From: JAHJDO01 sp964437505 | GTDB lineage: Bacteria > JAHJDO01 | NCBI GenBank assembly: GCA_964437505.1 | Contig: CAYTGU010000007.1 | Coordinates: forward strand, 15,010 to 79,009 | Length of the DNA: 64,000 nt | Reading direction: 5' to 3' | Part shown: positions 41,036-50,052 of the stretch, one piece after another | Layout of the letters: the number at the start of each line of letters is the position of its first letter | How positions within the stretch are numbered: the first letter of the stretch is position 1 | The notes under the pieces: model-generated | The model's input: only the letters and a program-made list of their open reading frames with translations | Databases searched by the model: none | What the model was told of the DNA's origin: nothing | Made by a program: the position numbers and the translations under genes

Positions 41036-42232
41036 CTATCTCAAATTCTTCAGCGCAGACTCCATCCTATCCATACCTTCTTTTATGTTCTCCATTGATG
41101 TAGCGTATGACATCCTGATGTGGTGTGGAGAGCCAAAGGCAGAGCCAGGAATAACGCCGACTTTGACAACATCCAGCAGGAAATTACAAAAATCAATATT
41201 TGTACTTATTCTGTTGCCATTATATTCTTTCCCGTAATATGCAGATATATTCGGGAATACATAAAAAGCCCCTTTCGGCTTCTGACATGAGACATTGTCT
41301 ATATCATTTAACCTTTCTACAATATAATCGCGCCTTTTTCCGAACTCGTTCACCATTTTAACAACATCGTTTGTTTTCTCCTGTATAGCAGTTAAAGCCG
41401 CTTTCTGAGAAATGGATGTCGGGTTTGATGTGCTCTGACTTTGAAGCTTACCAACTGCTTTTATTATATCTGCGTCTCCAGCCGCATAGCCAATTCTCCA
41501 CCCCGTCATGGAATAGGTTTTTGAAACCCCATTTACTACTATAGTGCGCTCTTTAATATTACTATTCAAAGACGCTATACTAATGTGCTGCAGACCATCA
41601 TAGATTATTTCCTCATATATCTCATCTGAAATCACATAAATATCATGTTTGCATGCAATATCTGCAATTTCTATCAACTCATTCCTTGAGTACACGGTTC
41701 CACATGGATTTGAAGGGCTATTAATAATCAGAATTTTTGTTTTCTCTGTTATAGCATTCTCCAATTCATCAGGCACGATTTTAAAAGCATTGTTTTCAAC
41801 TCCTTGTATGAAAACAGGTTTTGCACCGGCAAGCTTCGCCATGTCAGGATAGCTGACCCAATAAGGTATTGGAATAATAACCTCATCATCCGGATTACAC
41901 ATAACATGAATAAGATTATAAAGAGAATGTTTTGCTCCGCATGAAACAATAACTTGTTCCGGCGTATAATCCAGCCCATTATCATTTCTAAACTTATCGC
42001 AAATCGCCTTTTTAAGTTCCAAAGTTCCTGATGCAGGTGTATATTTTGTGAAGCCATTCTTTATTGAAGAAATAGCTGCATTCTTAATATACTCAGGTGT
42101 ATCAAAATCCGGCTCTCCAGCGCCAAAACCAATTACATCTATCCCTTGCGCACGCAATGCTTTTATTTTTGCAGTTATAGCTAATGTAGCTGAAGGCTTT
42201 ATACTTGTTATTCTATTGGATAATTTTTCCAT
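41036..42232 (-). CDS. aspC: Aspartate aminotransferase (class I/II)
   Basis: 398 residues of PLP fold type I. GFGAGEPDFDTPEYIKNAAI, the INSPSNPCGTVYSRNEL region, VISDEIYEEI and the Schiff-base lysine in NGVSKTYSMTGWRIGYAAG define the Ib-type aspartate/prephenate aminotransferase group. SAFGSPHHIRMSYATS carries the carboxylate-binding arginine. It interconverts aspartate and oxaloacetate and may also serve aromatic amino-acid synthesis. The start is 4 bases after the stop of a standalone lipoyl-domain gene on the same strand, so the two are coexpressed. Confidence 0.88.
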   Translation of the reverse strand: MEKLSNRITSIKPSATLAITAKIKALRAQGIDVIGFGAGEPDFDTPEYIKNAAISSIKNGFTKYTPASGTLELKKAICDKFRNDNGLDYTPEQVIVSCGAKHSLYNLIHVMCNPDDEVIIPIPYWVSYPDMAKLAGAKPVFIQGVENNAFKIVPDELENAITEKTKILIINSPSNPCGTVYSRNELIEIADIACKHDIYVISDEIYEEIIYDGLQHISIASLNSNIKERTIVVNGVSKTYSMTGWRIGYAAGDADIIKAVGKLQSQSTSNPTSISQKAALTAIQEKTNDVVKMVNEFGKRRDYIVERLNDIDNVSCQKPKGAFYVFPNISAYYGKEYNGNRISTNIDFCNFLLDVVKVGVIPGSAFGSPHHIRMSYATSMENIKEGMDRMESALKNLR

Positions 42233-42236
42233 TCTC

Positions 42237-42464
42237 CTACTCTATCTCCGCTATCTTCTGTCCAACCTTGACTAGATCTCCCTCCTTGACAAGAATATCC
42301 TTCAAAACACCGGATACTGGCGCAGGAACATTAAACGTAGCCTTATCCGTCAGCATCTCAATTATATCATCCCCTTTGTTTATATTATCCCCTTTTTTGC
42401 ACATCCAGAATGAAACCGTTGCTTCCTCAATCCCCTCTCCAAGTTCCGGCAAAATAAAATCCAC
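42237..42464 (-). CDS. Standalone biotinyl/lipoyl carrier domain protein
   Basis: 75 residues, GTG start with AGGAGG at good spacing. The whole protein is one lipoyl domain: FILPELGEGIEEATVSFWMC, then the attachment hairpin EMLTDKATFNVPAP with K41 as the modified lysine, and a closing VKVGQKIAEIE. The DKA context favours lipoyl over biotin (which uses MKM). No E2 catalytic domain, E1 or E3 gene is nearby. Free lipoyl carriers of this type exist, for example as GcvH-like or partner domains, but here the partner is an aspartate aminotransferase gene. Confidence 0.8.
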   Translation of the reverse strand: MDFILPELGEGIEEATVSFWMCKKGDNINKGDDIIEMLTDKATFNVPAPVSGVLKDILVKEGDLVKVGQKIAEIE

Positions 42465-42627
42465 GCTATTATTCCTCCTTTAAATTATTCAAAATCTCTT
42501 GCCACAGATTATATAACATAACCACTTCTGCAATCAATAACAATGTGCTTTCTTCTATTATCACATTAATACCGGTAGATATTCCAGGTAATACTTGCTG
42601 GAAATTTCCTGAAAGCTGTGATAAAAT

Positions 42628-42653
42628 TCCTCGTCAACGCCAAAAAGCGAGGA
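42628..42653 (+). promoter_or_regulatory. Hairpin that could cover the ribosome site of the ceramidase-like gene
   Basis: TCCTCG (42628-42633) can pair with CGAGGA (42648-42653). The right arm overlaps the Shine-Dalgarno GAGGAG (42649-42654), which sits 7 bases before the ATG at 42662. The loop is 14 bases. Folding would hide the ribosome site. A six-bp stem is only marginally stable, so this is a suggestion. Confidence 0.3.
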
Positions 42654-42661
42654 GAAAGAAA

Positions 42662-43996
42662 ATGTTAAAAGCAGGGTTTTCAAAGATAGACATCACTCCA
42701 GATATCGGATGCTATCTTCAAGGGCATTTCGATGTAAGAATAGCTAAGAAAATTCACGACCGGTTATTTGCTAAAGCTGCAGTATTCGATGACGGTAAAA
42801 ACAAAATCTGTGTAGTTTCATGTGATTTAATTGGAGTGGAAAAGAAAGAGGTTAAACTTGCGAGAGAACTCATAGAAAAAGAAACTGGAATCCCTGACAA
42901 AAACATCATTATCTGCGCAACTCACACCCACACAGGGCCTTCATTAATACACAAAAACGACTCTGGACTTACACACGGACTGGATAAAAAATGGCTTGCA
43001 GCATTACCTTCCAAAATAGCGTCTGCAGCAGTTGATGCTTTTCACTCAACCAAAGAAACAAAAGTAGCGTGCTTGAGCGGAGAAGAGCATGGTGTTTCCT
43101 TTAACCGCAGGTTTATAATGAAAAATGGAAAAGTTATAACAAATCCAGGAATAGGAAATCCTGATATTGTTAAGCCCGCCGGACCAATTGACCCTGAAGT
43201 GGGAGTTTTGGCTTTTGGAGAGGACTATAATAAAATTGATGGACTTATAGTTAATTTTGCATTGCATACAGACACTGTTGATGGATATGAGGTATCAGCG
43301 GATTTCCCGGGAGTTATGAATGATGTTATACGCAGACAAATAGGAGATATAGGGTTTATTTATACTTCAGGAGCTATGGGCAATATCAATCATCATAACG
43401 TAAAAGGAGATCCGAATAAAAAATACGCATATTTTGAGCATGCATTGCGGGCAGGAACAATTCTCGGCTCTGAAGTAATTAAAACTAGTGCAAGAATGGA
43501 AAAATTCAGAGATGATATTAATGTTTCGGGAGAAAGAATTCAGGTAAAACTCCCTTTAAAAGATTATGATGAGAATTCTATCAGGAAGGCAAAAGAAATA
43601 ATATCAAGCAGAACAAGTTCTGCAGACACAGATTGGCCGGGACATATGGAGGAATTTCTTGCAAGCCGCGGGCTGCTCAGAGCTCAAGAGCTGGGCAAAG
43701 GTGAATACGCTACAGAAATTACTGCTATCAGAATAGGAGATGTAGCATTTGTAAGTGTGCCGTGTGAATACTTTGTGGAGTTCGGACTTGAAATAAAGAA
43801 GCAATCTCCTTTCTCAAAAACCTTTATTATAGAACTCGCTGGAGATTTCCTTGGGTATATCGCTAGAAAAGAATCTTTTGAACAAGGCGGTTACGAATCA
43901 AGCGGCGCGGCTTTTAAACAGGAAACAGGTTATATTTTAAGAAATAAAGCAATAGAACTGCTTAATACATTACATAAAAAGAAAGGAGAGAAATAA
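42662..43996 (+). CDS. Neutral/alkaline ceramidase-like hydrolase
   Basis: 444 residues from the ATG at 42662, which has GAGGAG upstream; an earlier ATG at 42545 gives an unconserved extension. AGFSKIDITPDIGCYLQGHF at the N-terminus and CATHTHTGPS with H88 and H90 are the zinc-site features of the neutral ceramidase N-domain fold. LHTDTVDGYEVSADFPGVMN and the SGAMGNINHH stretch follow. There is no signal peptide and no C-terminal Ig-like domain, so this is a cytoplasmic, shortened relative that probably hydrolyses another amide. It is separated by one base from a DegT aminotransferase, suggesting a sugar or aminosugar derivative pathway. Confidence 0.75.
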   Translation: MLKAGFSKIDITPDIGCYLQGHFDVRIAKKIHDRLFAKAAVFDDGKNKICVVSCDLIGVEKKEVKLARELIEKETGIPDKNIIICATHTHTGPSLIHKNDSGLTHGLDKKWLAALPSKIASAAVDAFHSTKETKVACLSGEEHGVSFNRRFIMKNGKVITNPGIGNPDIVKPAGPIDPEVGVLAFGEDYNKIDGLIVNFALHTDTVDGYEVSADFPGVMNDVIRRQIGDIGFIYTSGAMGNINHHNVKGDPNKKYAYFEHALRAGTILGSEVIKTSARMEKFRDDINVSGERIQVKLPLKDYDENSIRKAKEIISSRTSSADTDWPGHMEEFLASRGLLRAQELGKGEYATEITAIRIGDVAFVSVPCEYFVEFGLEIKKQSPFSKTFIIELAGDFLGYIARKESFEQGGYESSGAAFKQETGYILRNKAIELLNTLHKKKGEK

Positions 43997-43997
43997 C

Positions 43998-45278
43998 ATG
44001 TCAAGCAAAGAACAACTAGCAATAAATGGAGGAGAACCAGTTTGTAAAGAATCATTTCCAAAATGGCCTCATTTTGAAGAGGAAACAATTCAGGCAGCAA
44101 TGGGACCCCTAAAAAACGGAAAAACTAATTATTGGTCAGGTCATCTTGGAATGGAATTTGAAAACAAGTTTGCCCAGTGGAACGGAGCAAAATTCGGTAT
44201 ATCCGTAATAAACGGAACTGCTGCGCTGCATACAGCAGTTTCATGTCTTGGAATAGGACCTGGAGACGAGGTAATATGCCCTTCATATTCCTTTATAGCA
44301 TCTTCCTTTTGCATTTTGCAGGCAGGAGCTATACCAATCTTTGCTGATGTTAAAAAGGAAGATCATACAATTGACCCTGCAGACATAGAGCAAAAAATAA
44401 ACAAAAAAACCAAAGCCATTCTTGTTGTGCATCTCTATGGCATTGTCTGCGATATGGATCCAATTATGGAGATTGCAAAAAAGCATAACCTATTTGTAAT
44501 CGAAGACTGTGCGCAATGCTTCGGAGGAGTTTATAAAGGCAAAAAAGTTGGTACAATAGGTAATGCCGGAGCATTTAGTTTCTGCCAGACTAAACACTTT
44601 ACAACTGGCGGTGAAGGTGGATGCACCATTACAAATGATGAAGACCTGTCATGGAAATGCAAGTCGTTCAGAGACCATGGGTATAACATCCCAGCAAGAC
44701 TCAAAGCTCAAGCAGAGGGCAAGAGACTTCCATATATTCACGAGATGGTCGGCTTTAACTATAGAATGACAGAAATGCAGTCAGCTATAGGACTAAAAGA
44801 GCTAGCAAAGCTTGACAGCTATCATTTAAAGAATAGAAGACGAAACGGAGAGATGATAATAAAAGCATTATCTAATCATAATGCGGTTAAGTATTTACCG
44901 CCGCATGAATCTGACAGATTAAATGCATTCTGGCTCTTTCCAATTACATTGAATATGGATAATTTGACATGCGATATTCAGACTTTTGTAGGTTCAGTTG
45001 CGAAGGAAGGCGTTCCTGTTATGCCTGTTCAGTGGTGGCAATCCTACAGGGAAAAGGCATTTACTGAGCATGTGGGCTTTGGCACGGCTAAATTTCCGTT
45101 TGAGTCAAAAGAGTATACACGAGCAGAGGCAGTAGATTATTCAGGTTTTATATGCAAAAATGCTTCGTGGCTTGAGCAGAGAACCTGCACATTTCCTGTC
45201 CATCCTGTATATACCGAAAAACACATTCAATATATGATAAAGGCGTTCAACAAAGTCGCAGATGTATATATGCGTTAA
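43998..45278 (+). CDS. DegT/DnrJ/EryC1/StrS family aminotransferase
   Basis: 426 residues. NGTAALHTAVSCLGIGPGDE, PSYSFIASSFCILQAGAIPI, EDCAQCFGGVYKGKKVG and the PLP lysine K199 in SFCQTKHFTTGGEGG are the family motifs. NYRMTEMQSAIGLKEL follows. Members aminate keto-sugars or cyclitols (for example scyllo-inosose). ATG sits one base after the ceramidase-like stop, with AAAGGAGAG upstream. The C-terminal VHPVYTEKHIQYMIKAF is conventional. Substrate is not determined; the pairing with an amidase-like hydrolase hints at an aminated cyclitol or sugar. Confidence 0.87.
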   Translation: MSSKEQLAINGGEPVCKESFPKWPHFEEETIQAAMGPLKNGKTNYWSGHLGMEFENKFAQWNGAKFGISVINGTAALHTAVSCLGIGPGDEVICPSYSFIASSFCILQAGAIPIFADVKKEDHTIDPADIEQKINKKTKAILVVHLYGIVCDMDPIMEIAKKHNLFVIEDCAQCFGGVYKGKKVGTIGNAGAFSFCQTKHFTTGGEGGCTITNDEDLSWKCKSFRDHGYNIPARLKAQAEGKRLPYIHEMVGFNYRMTEMQSAIGLKELAKLDSYHLKNRRRNGEMIIKALSNHNAVKYLPPHESDRLNAFWLFPITLNMDNLTCDIQTFVGSVAKEGVPVMPVQWWQSYREKAFTEHVGFGTAKFPFESKEYTRAEAVDYSGFICKNASWLEQRTCTFPVHPVYTEKHIQYMIKAFNKVADVYMR

Positions 45279-45305
45279 TTTTTAATTTCTAACCAATTAT
45301 TAAAT

Positions 45306-46139
45306 TTATAGTTTATGCTTTTTTGCAAGCTTAAGATAATACCCTCCTTCTTTTTCTCTTCCGTGCTTAACACATCCGTTTCCATATATTCGGCATTTTC
45401 TTTTAAGCTCTTCCATGGCAAGTCTTCTCTGGTCATCACTGAGAATATTGCCTGTTTCAAGAATCTTAACAATTGCCTGTATTCTGAATTTATCCATACC
45501 TGCTCTGTAAATAAAAGAGAGTTGATCAGATCTGCCGCCATCTTTTAACGTCAGAGGTTTATCTATAAGAAGGAATGGATGCCTTACACTTATTCTTAGC
45601 CAGAAGTCATAGTCTTCACAACACGGAAAATTTTCATTGAACTCCCCTACTTTCTCAAACAGCTCCTTTTTTATCATAACCGTTGACATACCAACTGCGC
45701 ATAGTGGCAGACATTTATCAAAAATATATCCATGATATTTCTTATATTTTCTTTTTTGCTTAAGCAGAACACCATTTCTATACCATGTTTCCTGTGTATG
45801 TGAAATTAAATAAGAAGGGTTTTTCTGCATCTCATCTATCTGTATTGCAAGTTTTTCCTTATCCCACGAGTCATCAGAATCAAGAAATGCCAAGAACTTG
45901 TTTTTTGCTCTTCTTATCCCTGTATTACGAGCTGCTGCTACACCTCTATTTTTTTGCTTTATATAAACGATATTATTCTTAAATTTCGATACAATCTCAT
46001 ATGTATTATCTGTTGAGCCATCGTCAACAACAATAATCTCAAATCCCTGATATGTCTGCGACAGAACTGATTCTATGGCTTTTCTCAAAAAGTTGGCCCG
46101 GTTAAAAGTAGGAATAATAACACTGATATCATTTTCCAT
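45306..46139 (-). CDS. Glycosyltransferase family 2 protein
   Basis: 277 residues. The GT-A domain is plain: VIIPTFNRANFLRKAIESVL, then VVDDGSTDNT, RNTGIRRAKNKFLAFLDSDD with the DxD-type metal motif (DSDD), and CCEDYDFWLRIS as the ED acceptor loop. No membrane segment, so it acts at the cytoplasmic face. It lies 9 bases after the radical SAM gene and converges on the DegT gene with a 27-base spacer. It probably contributes to surface polysaccharide or glycolipid. Donor sugar unknown. Confidence 0.87.
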   Translation of the reverse strand: MENDISVIIPTFNRANFLRKAIESVLSQTYQGFEIIVVDDGSTDNTYEIVSKFKNNIVYIKQKNRGVAAARNTGIRRAKNKFLAFLDSDDSWDKEKLAIQIDEMQKNPSYLISHTQETWYRNGVLLKQKRKYKKYHGYIFDKCLPLCAVGMSTVMIKKELFEKVGEFNENFPCCEDYDFWLRISVRHPFLLIDKPLTLKDGGRSDQLSFIYRAGMDKFRIQAIVKILETGNILSDDQRRLAMEELKRKCRIYGNGCVKHGREKEGGYYLKLAKKHKL

Positions 46140-46148
46140 AATAACTAT

Positions 46149-47474
46149 TCACTCAAAGGGCAATGTAAGATTTAAAGAACGCCATATGGACTTTTCTTCC
46201 ATGCATAAATATATCGGGGCTTTTTTATGATACTTTCGCATCATATCTATAATTGATTTATAGATGTTGTATCTCATAGAATATGGATATCTTAATTTAT
46301 TGTCATATCCAGGGATTAGTTCAGCGTCAAGTATTGTATTTTGCGGAAAACGAGTTTCAATTATCTTTTTTAATCCAGGGTTAAATCTCAATGTGCCTAT
46401 ACTTATCCAGGCTATATGCTTCAGTTTTATTTTAGTGAACAGACAATCTATAACTTGTTTATAGTCTTTTTCCCATCCTTTGTAATAAAAGATAGGGTCA
46501 AAATGAAATGCCACCTTATATCCTGCTTCAACGCATTGTAGAGCTGCATCAAGACGTTCTGCTAGAGAAGCAGTATAAAATTCATTTGTATCTACTGTGT
46601 TTTGCGGATTTAGAGACCATGATACAACAATGTTTCCGGAATGTTGTGTTTTTAGCAGGTTCTCTATATTTGCACTTTTTGTTTTAAATTCAAACATTAC
46701 ATCCTTTTGCTTTTTGAAAAAATTTATTATAGGGATTGAGTATTCAGTAATATTATCCAGCATAAGAGAATCCGAAAACTCTCCTGTTCCAATACGCATG
46801 CCAGCGCTTTTATAAGAATTAAAGGCATTAAAATAATCATCAACATTAGCGGGAAAGATTAGCCCTGGACTATTGACATATTGTTGAAGATAACAGTAAG
46901 TGCATTCAAATATACATCCGAATCCAAGATTGAACACGTGATACCCACACGATTCAGCACTCTTTGTACATGGACACTTTTTAAAAAAATCATATTTTTC
47001 ATTGATGATAAAGGCCGAATTGCACCTGTTGTTATAATCGCTTATTGTAGAACCCTGGGTTTTTTTAATGTAGGCTTTCAGGGATTCTATCTCTAAAAAT
47101 ACAGCATCGTGAAAGACTTCTCTGAATTTATTTGCGACATAAGAAGTTCGCACAGATTTCTCTACGAAAATTTCTTTGGGATAAAAAGGCCTTTTCTTTA
47201 TTGCAAGAGAATGTTTAGGATCTATTTTGATATCAGGTAGATAGGGAGTTGATAATTCGTTATGGGAATAGGCATACGGAAACCGTCTTTTCAGAAGAAA
47301 TTCTTTTGCGTCATAAAATTTGTTTTGATTTATGCATTTGATAATTTCTTCAGGGAAGATATTTTCTCTTTTGGATATTTCGTATAGAAGACGTATAATT
47401 TCACGTTTTTTATTTACGCCAAAACGTGGAAATCCAGATTCTACTAAAGAGGTAATTTTTTGATAAAGCTGCAT
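46149..47474 (-). CDS. Spore photoproduct lyase-family radical SAM protein
   Basis: 441 residues. The radical SAM cluster motif is C187-x3-C191-x2-C194 in FGCIFECTYCYLQQYV, preceded by a CPCTKSAESCGYHVFNLG stretch that parallels the conserved CPGTxxYxCCGY region of SplB. IRIGTGEFSDSL-like and FEFKTKSANIENLL segments, and VVSWSLNPQ, are also of SPL type. SplB repairs the spore photoproduct in DNA; related proteins occur in non-spore-formers with other or unknown roles. No spore genes are here, so repair or another radical reaction is possible. Its start overlaps the nucleosidase gene by 31 bases. Confidence 0.8.
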   Translation of the reverse strand: MQLYQKITSLVESGFPRFGVNKKREIIRLLYEISKRENIFPEEIIKCINQNKFYDAKEFLLKRRFPYAYSHNELSTPYLPDIKIDPKHSLAIKKRPFYPKEIFVEKSVRTSYVANKFREVFHDAVFLEIESLKAYIKKTQGSTISDYNNRCNSAFIINEKYDFFKKCPCTKSAESCGYHVFNLGFGCIFECTYCYLQQYVNSPGLIFPANVDDYFNAFNSYKSAGMRIGTGEFSDSLMLDNITEYSIPIINFFKKQKDVMFEFKTKSANIENLLKTQHSGNIVVSWSLNPQNTVDTNEFYTASLAERLDAALQCVEAGYKVAFHFDPIFYYKGWEKDYKQVIDCLFTKIKLKHIAWISIGTLRFNPGLKKIIETRFPQNTILDAELIPGYDNKLRYPYSMRYNIYKSIIDMMRKYHKKAPIYLCMEEKSIWRSLNLTLPFE

Positions 47475-48181
47475 AGAATTCTTACTGCATTCTTTATTGA
47501 AGAATTAATTATTAATTCTTCTTTTTTATTTAACTTCATATAGAACGGTTTTTCTATTAGTATATCTGTAGCATAGAAAATGGCCATAGCCCTGCAGTTT
47601 ATGTGTTTTGATGCAGAAAACACGGCAGAACACTCCATATCAATTATCTGTATTCCTTTTGTCTTGAACAAGCCGATATTTTCTTCTTCCATGTTTAGAG
47701 AGCCAACACTTGCGCAAGCAGCTTTTCTTACATACTGGTTGTTTGTTTTTAAAAAGCTTCCCAACATGTTTTCGTCCGGATATGAAACACTCCAATTCTT
47801 GCCACATCCTGATAGCATTTCTGAAAAACTCTCTATTGATAGGCAATTCAAAGGAGTGATAAGGCTTCCTAATTTGATATCCTTTGTGCTCTCTATAAGG
47901 CCACAGGAACCGAAAAGTATTATGTTTTTGCATGAGGTATTATTTAGATACAATACCGCATCTCCTGTAAGCGCAGCCCCCATTCCTGTTTGTATCAATG
48001 TAAATAATTCGCTATTACCTGTGCTGTATAGCTTCCCTTTCGATAACTCTTTTATGCCAAAGTCTTTCAGAATATCCTTTTTTAAAAAAGGCATAATAAT
48101 ACATGTGCTTTTTATCTTTGATTTTTCTACGCCAAATAATGTTTCAAATTTGTTCATGATTTTACCCATATCTTCTATCAT
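47444..48181 (-). CDS. Nucleoside phosphorylase / nucleosidase-family protein
   Basis: 245 residues. LIQTGMGAALTGDAVLYL, IILFGSCGLIESTKDIKLG, and QIIDMECSAVFSASK with the ribose-binding ME motif followed later by FYATDILIEKPFY with the catalytic Asp fit the PNP_UDP_1 superfamily. Within it, MTA/SAH nucleosidase, purine nucleoside phosphorylase and futalosine hydrolase are all possible. It is the upstream partner of the radical SAM gene with a 31-base overlap. An enzyme that cleaves 5'-deoxyadenosine, the by-product of radical SAM chemistry, would make sense here; that is inference. Confidence 0.7.
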   Translation of the reverse strand: MIEDMGKIMNKFETLFGVEKSKIKSTCIIMPFLKKDILKDFGIKELSKGKLYSTGNSELFTLIQTGMGAALTGDAVLYLNNTSCKNIILFGSCGLIESTKDIKLGSLITPLNCLSIESFSEMLSGCGKNWSVSYPDENMLGSFLKTNNQYVRKAACASVGSLNMEEENIGLFKTKGIQIIDMECSAVFSASKHINCRAMAIFYATDILIEKPFYMKLNKKEELIINSSIKNAVRILCSFIKKLPL

Positions 48182-48205
48182 AAAGAGTGGCGGATGGCAA
48201 ATTTA

Positions 48206-48233
48206 TTGCAAAGTTCTGCCAGTATGCTAATAT
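48206..48233 (+). promoter_or_regulatory. Candidate sigma-70 promoter for the glycosyltransferase/MoxR block
   Basis: TTGCAA (48206-48211), a 16-base spacer and TAATAT (48228-48233) lie 33 bases before the ATG at 48267. It is the only good match in the 85-base divergent spacer. Genes from 48267 to 57476 have gaps no larger than 36 bases, so this could drive all of them. Confidence 0.45.
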
Positions 48234-48266
48234 ACGAGCTGCATTCGTAAATTTGGAATACAATTA

Positions 48267-50033
48267 ATGACAAATGACAAGAAAATACTTTTTAAACAGA
48301 TGAAACAGATACTTTCGGAAACGAAAGTCAAAAGGTGGAAGGATATCTCAGCTGTCCTTGAATCTGTAAAGAGGGATTCTCCTGAGATTGAGGCATTCAC
48401 TGACAAGGAATTCCTGAATTCACTTCATAATGGTATTGCGTTTATGACGTACGATTTTGGAATTGACGGAGTTTCAATTGAAATAAGCAAATATGCTCAT
48501 TGTATGGAAAAGATTTTTACAGACGCTCATACCACTCCCCCTGTTCTTCATTTTATCAGCGGCGATTTTCATGACAAAGCAGATAGTGTTCTTAAGCCGT
48601 ACTGGAATCGCTTCCATATTCGTGAAATGAACGGATGGGCTAAATGGCACGATGGAAAATGGTTTTCCAAACTTTTCTATGAGGACATTCCCGAAGGCAG
48701 TAAAGTTTCCAGTGATCTTGCAGTAGAGATGTGGAGTCAGATAGTCTCTTTTGCAGAAGAACTCGGCTCCTATGTAGTGGATAAAAACATTGCATTGCTC
48801 TTTCCTGTTAATATTTTTTCAAATCCAGGGAACTTTGCTATTGCTATTGCAACTATTTTAGTTTCTGAATCTCTTGGTATGTATGTTTTGAATTCCAATC
48901 ATGATTTCTATTGGGAAGGAGGGAAACCTATTTCAGAACGCAACCCCGGAGAAAAAGCAGGAGTGAGAGATCACTTCTTTAGAAATATTAAGAATCGGGC
49001 ATTTTTTTCGTTATTTAAAACGCTATATCCATGGAATGGAAAGCAATGGATTCAGGTAAATATAAATCATAAGCAGTCGCGTTACCTAATTACACATTAC
49101 GGATTTCCTGAGAACAGGGTGTTTGACTTATCTACTTTTATAAGCGATGAATTTTTGAGAGAATATATAAAACAAGATGTCGTATCTTCACGTCGGAGAA
49201 TGACATATATACTTTCAGATGGTAAGTCTAAAATTAGTCCTATTCCGGTTTCAAAACATGTTGAAAATCTTACAAACTGGATGAAAGAACAGAAGCCCAC
49301 GGTTTGTGGATTTAGAGAAGGACTTGAGCTTGATTTAACAAGCAAAAAGATTATTTACTGTCTTCAGCCCACACGCGTGATTGCCAGAAAACGCATTGAG
49401 AAAGATCTGCATCTTTTTTCCGCGCTTATGAACTACCCTGATTTTCGCGTGAAATTTGAAAGCAATAAAGACTTACAACTTGTTCTCCATATAACAGGGC
49501 CTGTTCCTATAGAACATCAGGCAGATCTTGAAACTGTTTTAGGAGCTTATACTGATTTATGCTCAGCATTGCCAAAAGATATTTCTGACCGTATCTTTAT
49601 CGCATTTTCAGTAGGAACAGAAAAACATCCAAGCTTTAAGGTAAATGGACTAAAACGCATGCATATTGAGGACATTTACAGACTTGCCACAGTAGTTTTA
49701 TTCCCAAGTGAAACCGAAGGCAGAGGACTGCCTATTATTGAGTCAAGTGCATGCGGAATTCCTATTATATGCAGCCGCTATTATCCTGAAGAGGTTTTTG
49801 CCAATGTTATAGGTAAAAATCTTTCTGAAGATAAGCAGATAAAGTACATACCTTTTCCTGAAAATGATTTTTCTCATGATTTTCTTGGTAAAGTTACAAA
49901 GCTAATGTTCGGAGAAAATGAAGAAGAACTTAAAAAGCATAACAGAGAGGCTGTAAGAATGCGTTACGGCACGGAGGTTCTTGCTGAGACCTTTTATGAA
50001 TTGCTTAAAACCTTGAAAAAGTCCAAGAACTGA
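48267..50033 (+). CDS. Large GT-B glycosyltransferase (family 4-like)
   Basis: 588 residues. An N-terminal acceptor half holds FMTYDFGIDGVSIEISKYAH (a GG-type loop) and VLHFISGDFHD. The C-terminal half has IYCLQPTRVIARKRIEKDLH, LVLHITGPVP, and the donor-site VVLFPSETEGRGLPIIESSA with the E-x7-E spacing. It is longer than usual GT4 enzymes because of an extended middle part with FYWEGGKPISERNPGE. No membrane segment. The next gene, 20 bases on, is a standard GT4, so the two probably work in one glycan pathway. Confidence 0.8.
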   Translation: MTNDKKILFKQMKQILSETKVKRWKDISAVLESVKRDSPEIEAFTDKEFLNSLHNGIAFMTYDFGIDGVSIEISKYAHCMEKIFTDAHTTPPVLHFISGDFHDKADSVLKPYWNRFHIREMNGWAKWHDGKWFSKLFYEDIPEGSKVSSDLAVEMWSQIVSFAEELGSYVVDKNIALLFPVNIFSNPGNFAIAIATILVSESLGMYVLNSNHDFYWEGGKPISERNPGEKAGVRDHFFRNIKNRAFFSLFKTLYPWNGKQWIQVNINHKQSRYLITHYGFPENRVFDLSTFISDEFLREYIKQDVVSSRRRMTYILSDGKSKISPIPVSKHVENLTNWMKEQKPTVCGFREGLELDLTSKKIIYCLQPTRVIARKRIEKDLHLFSALMNYPDFRVKFESNKDLQLVLHITGPVPIEHQADLETVLGAYTDLCSALPKDISDRIFIAFSVGTEKHPSFKVNGLKRMHIEDIYRLATVVLFPSETEGRGLPIIESSACGIPIICSRYYPEEVFANVIGKNLSEDKQIKYIPFPENDFSHDFLGKVTKLMFGENEEELKKHNREAVRMRYGTEVLAETFYELLKTLKKSKN

Positions 50034-50052
50034 TTATAGGAAGATTAAAAAT

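Noticed and set aside
45275..45541. 88-codon minus-strand frame overlapping the GT2 C-terminus
   Set aside because: It lies in another frame of the GT2 gene and ends in AT-rich spacer; no homology features.
47580..48230. 216-codon open frame antisense to the nucleosidase gene
   Set aside because: The minus-strand frame shows clear nucleoside phosphorylase motifs; the plus frame is a shadow.
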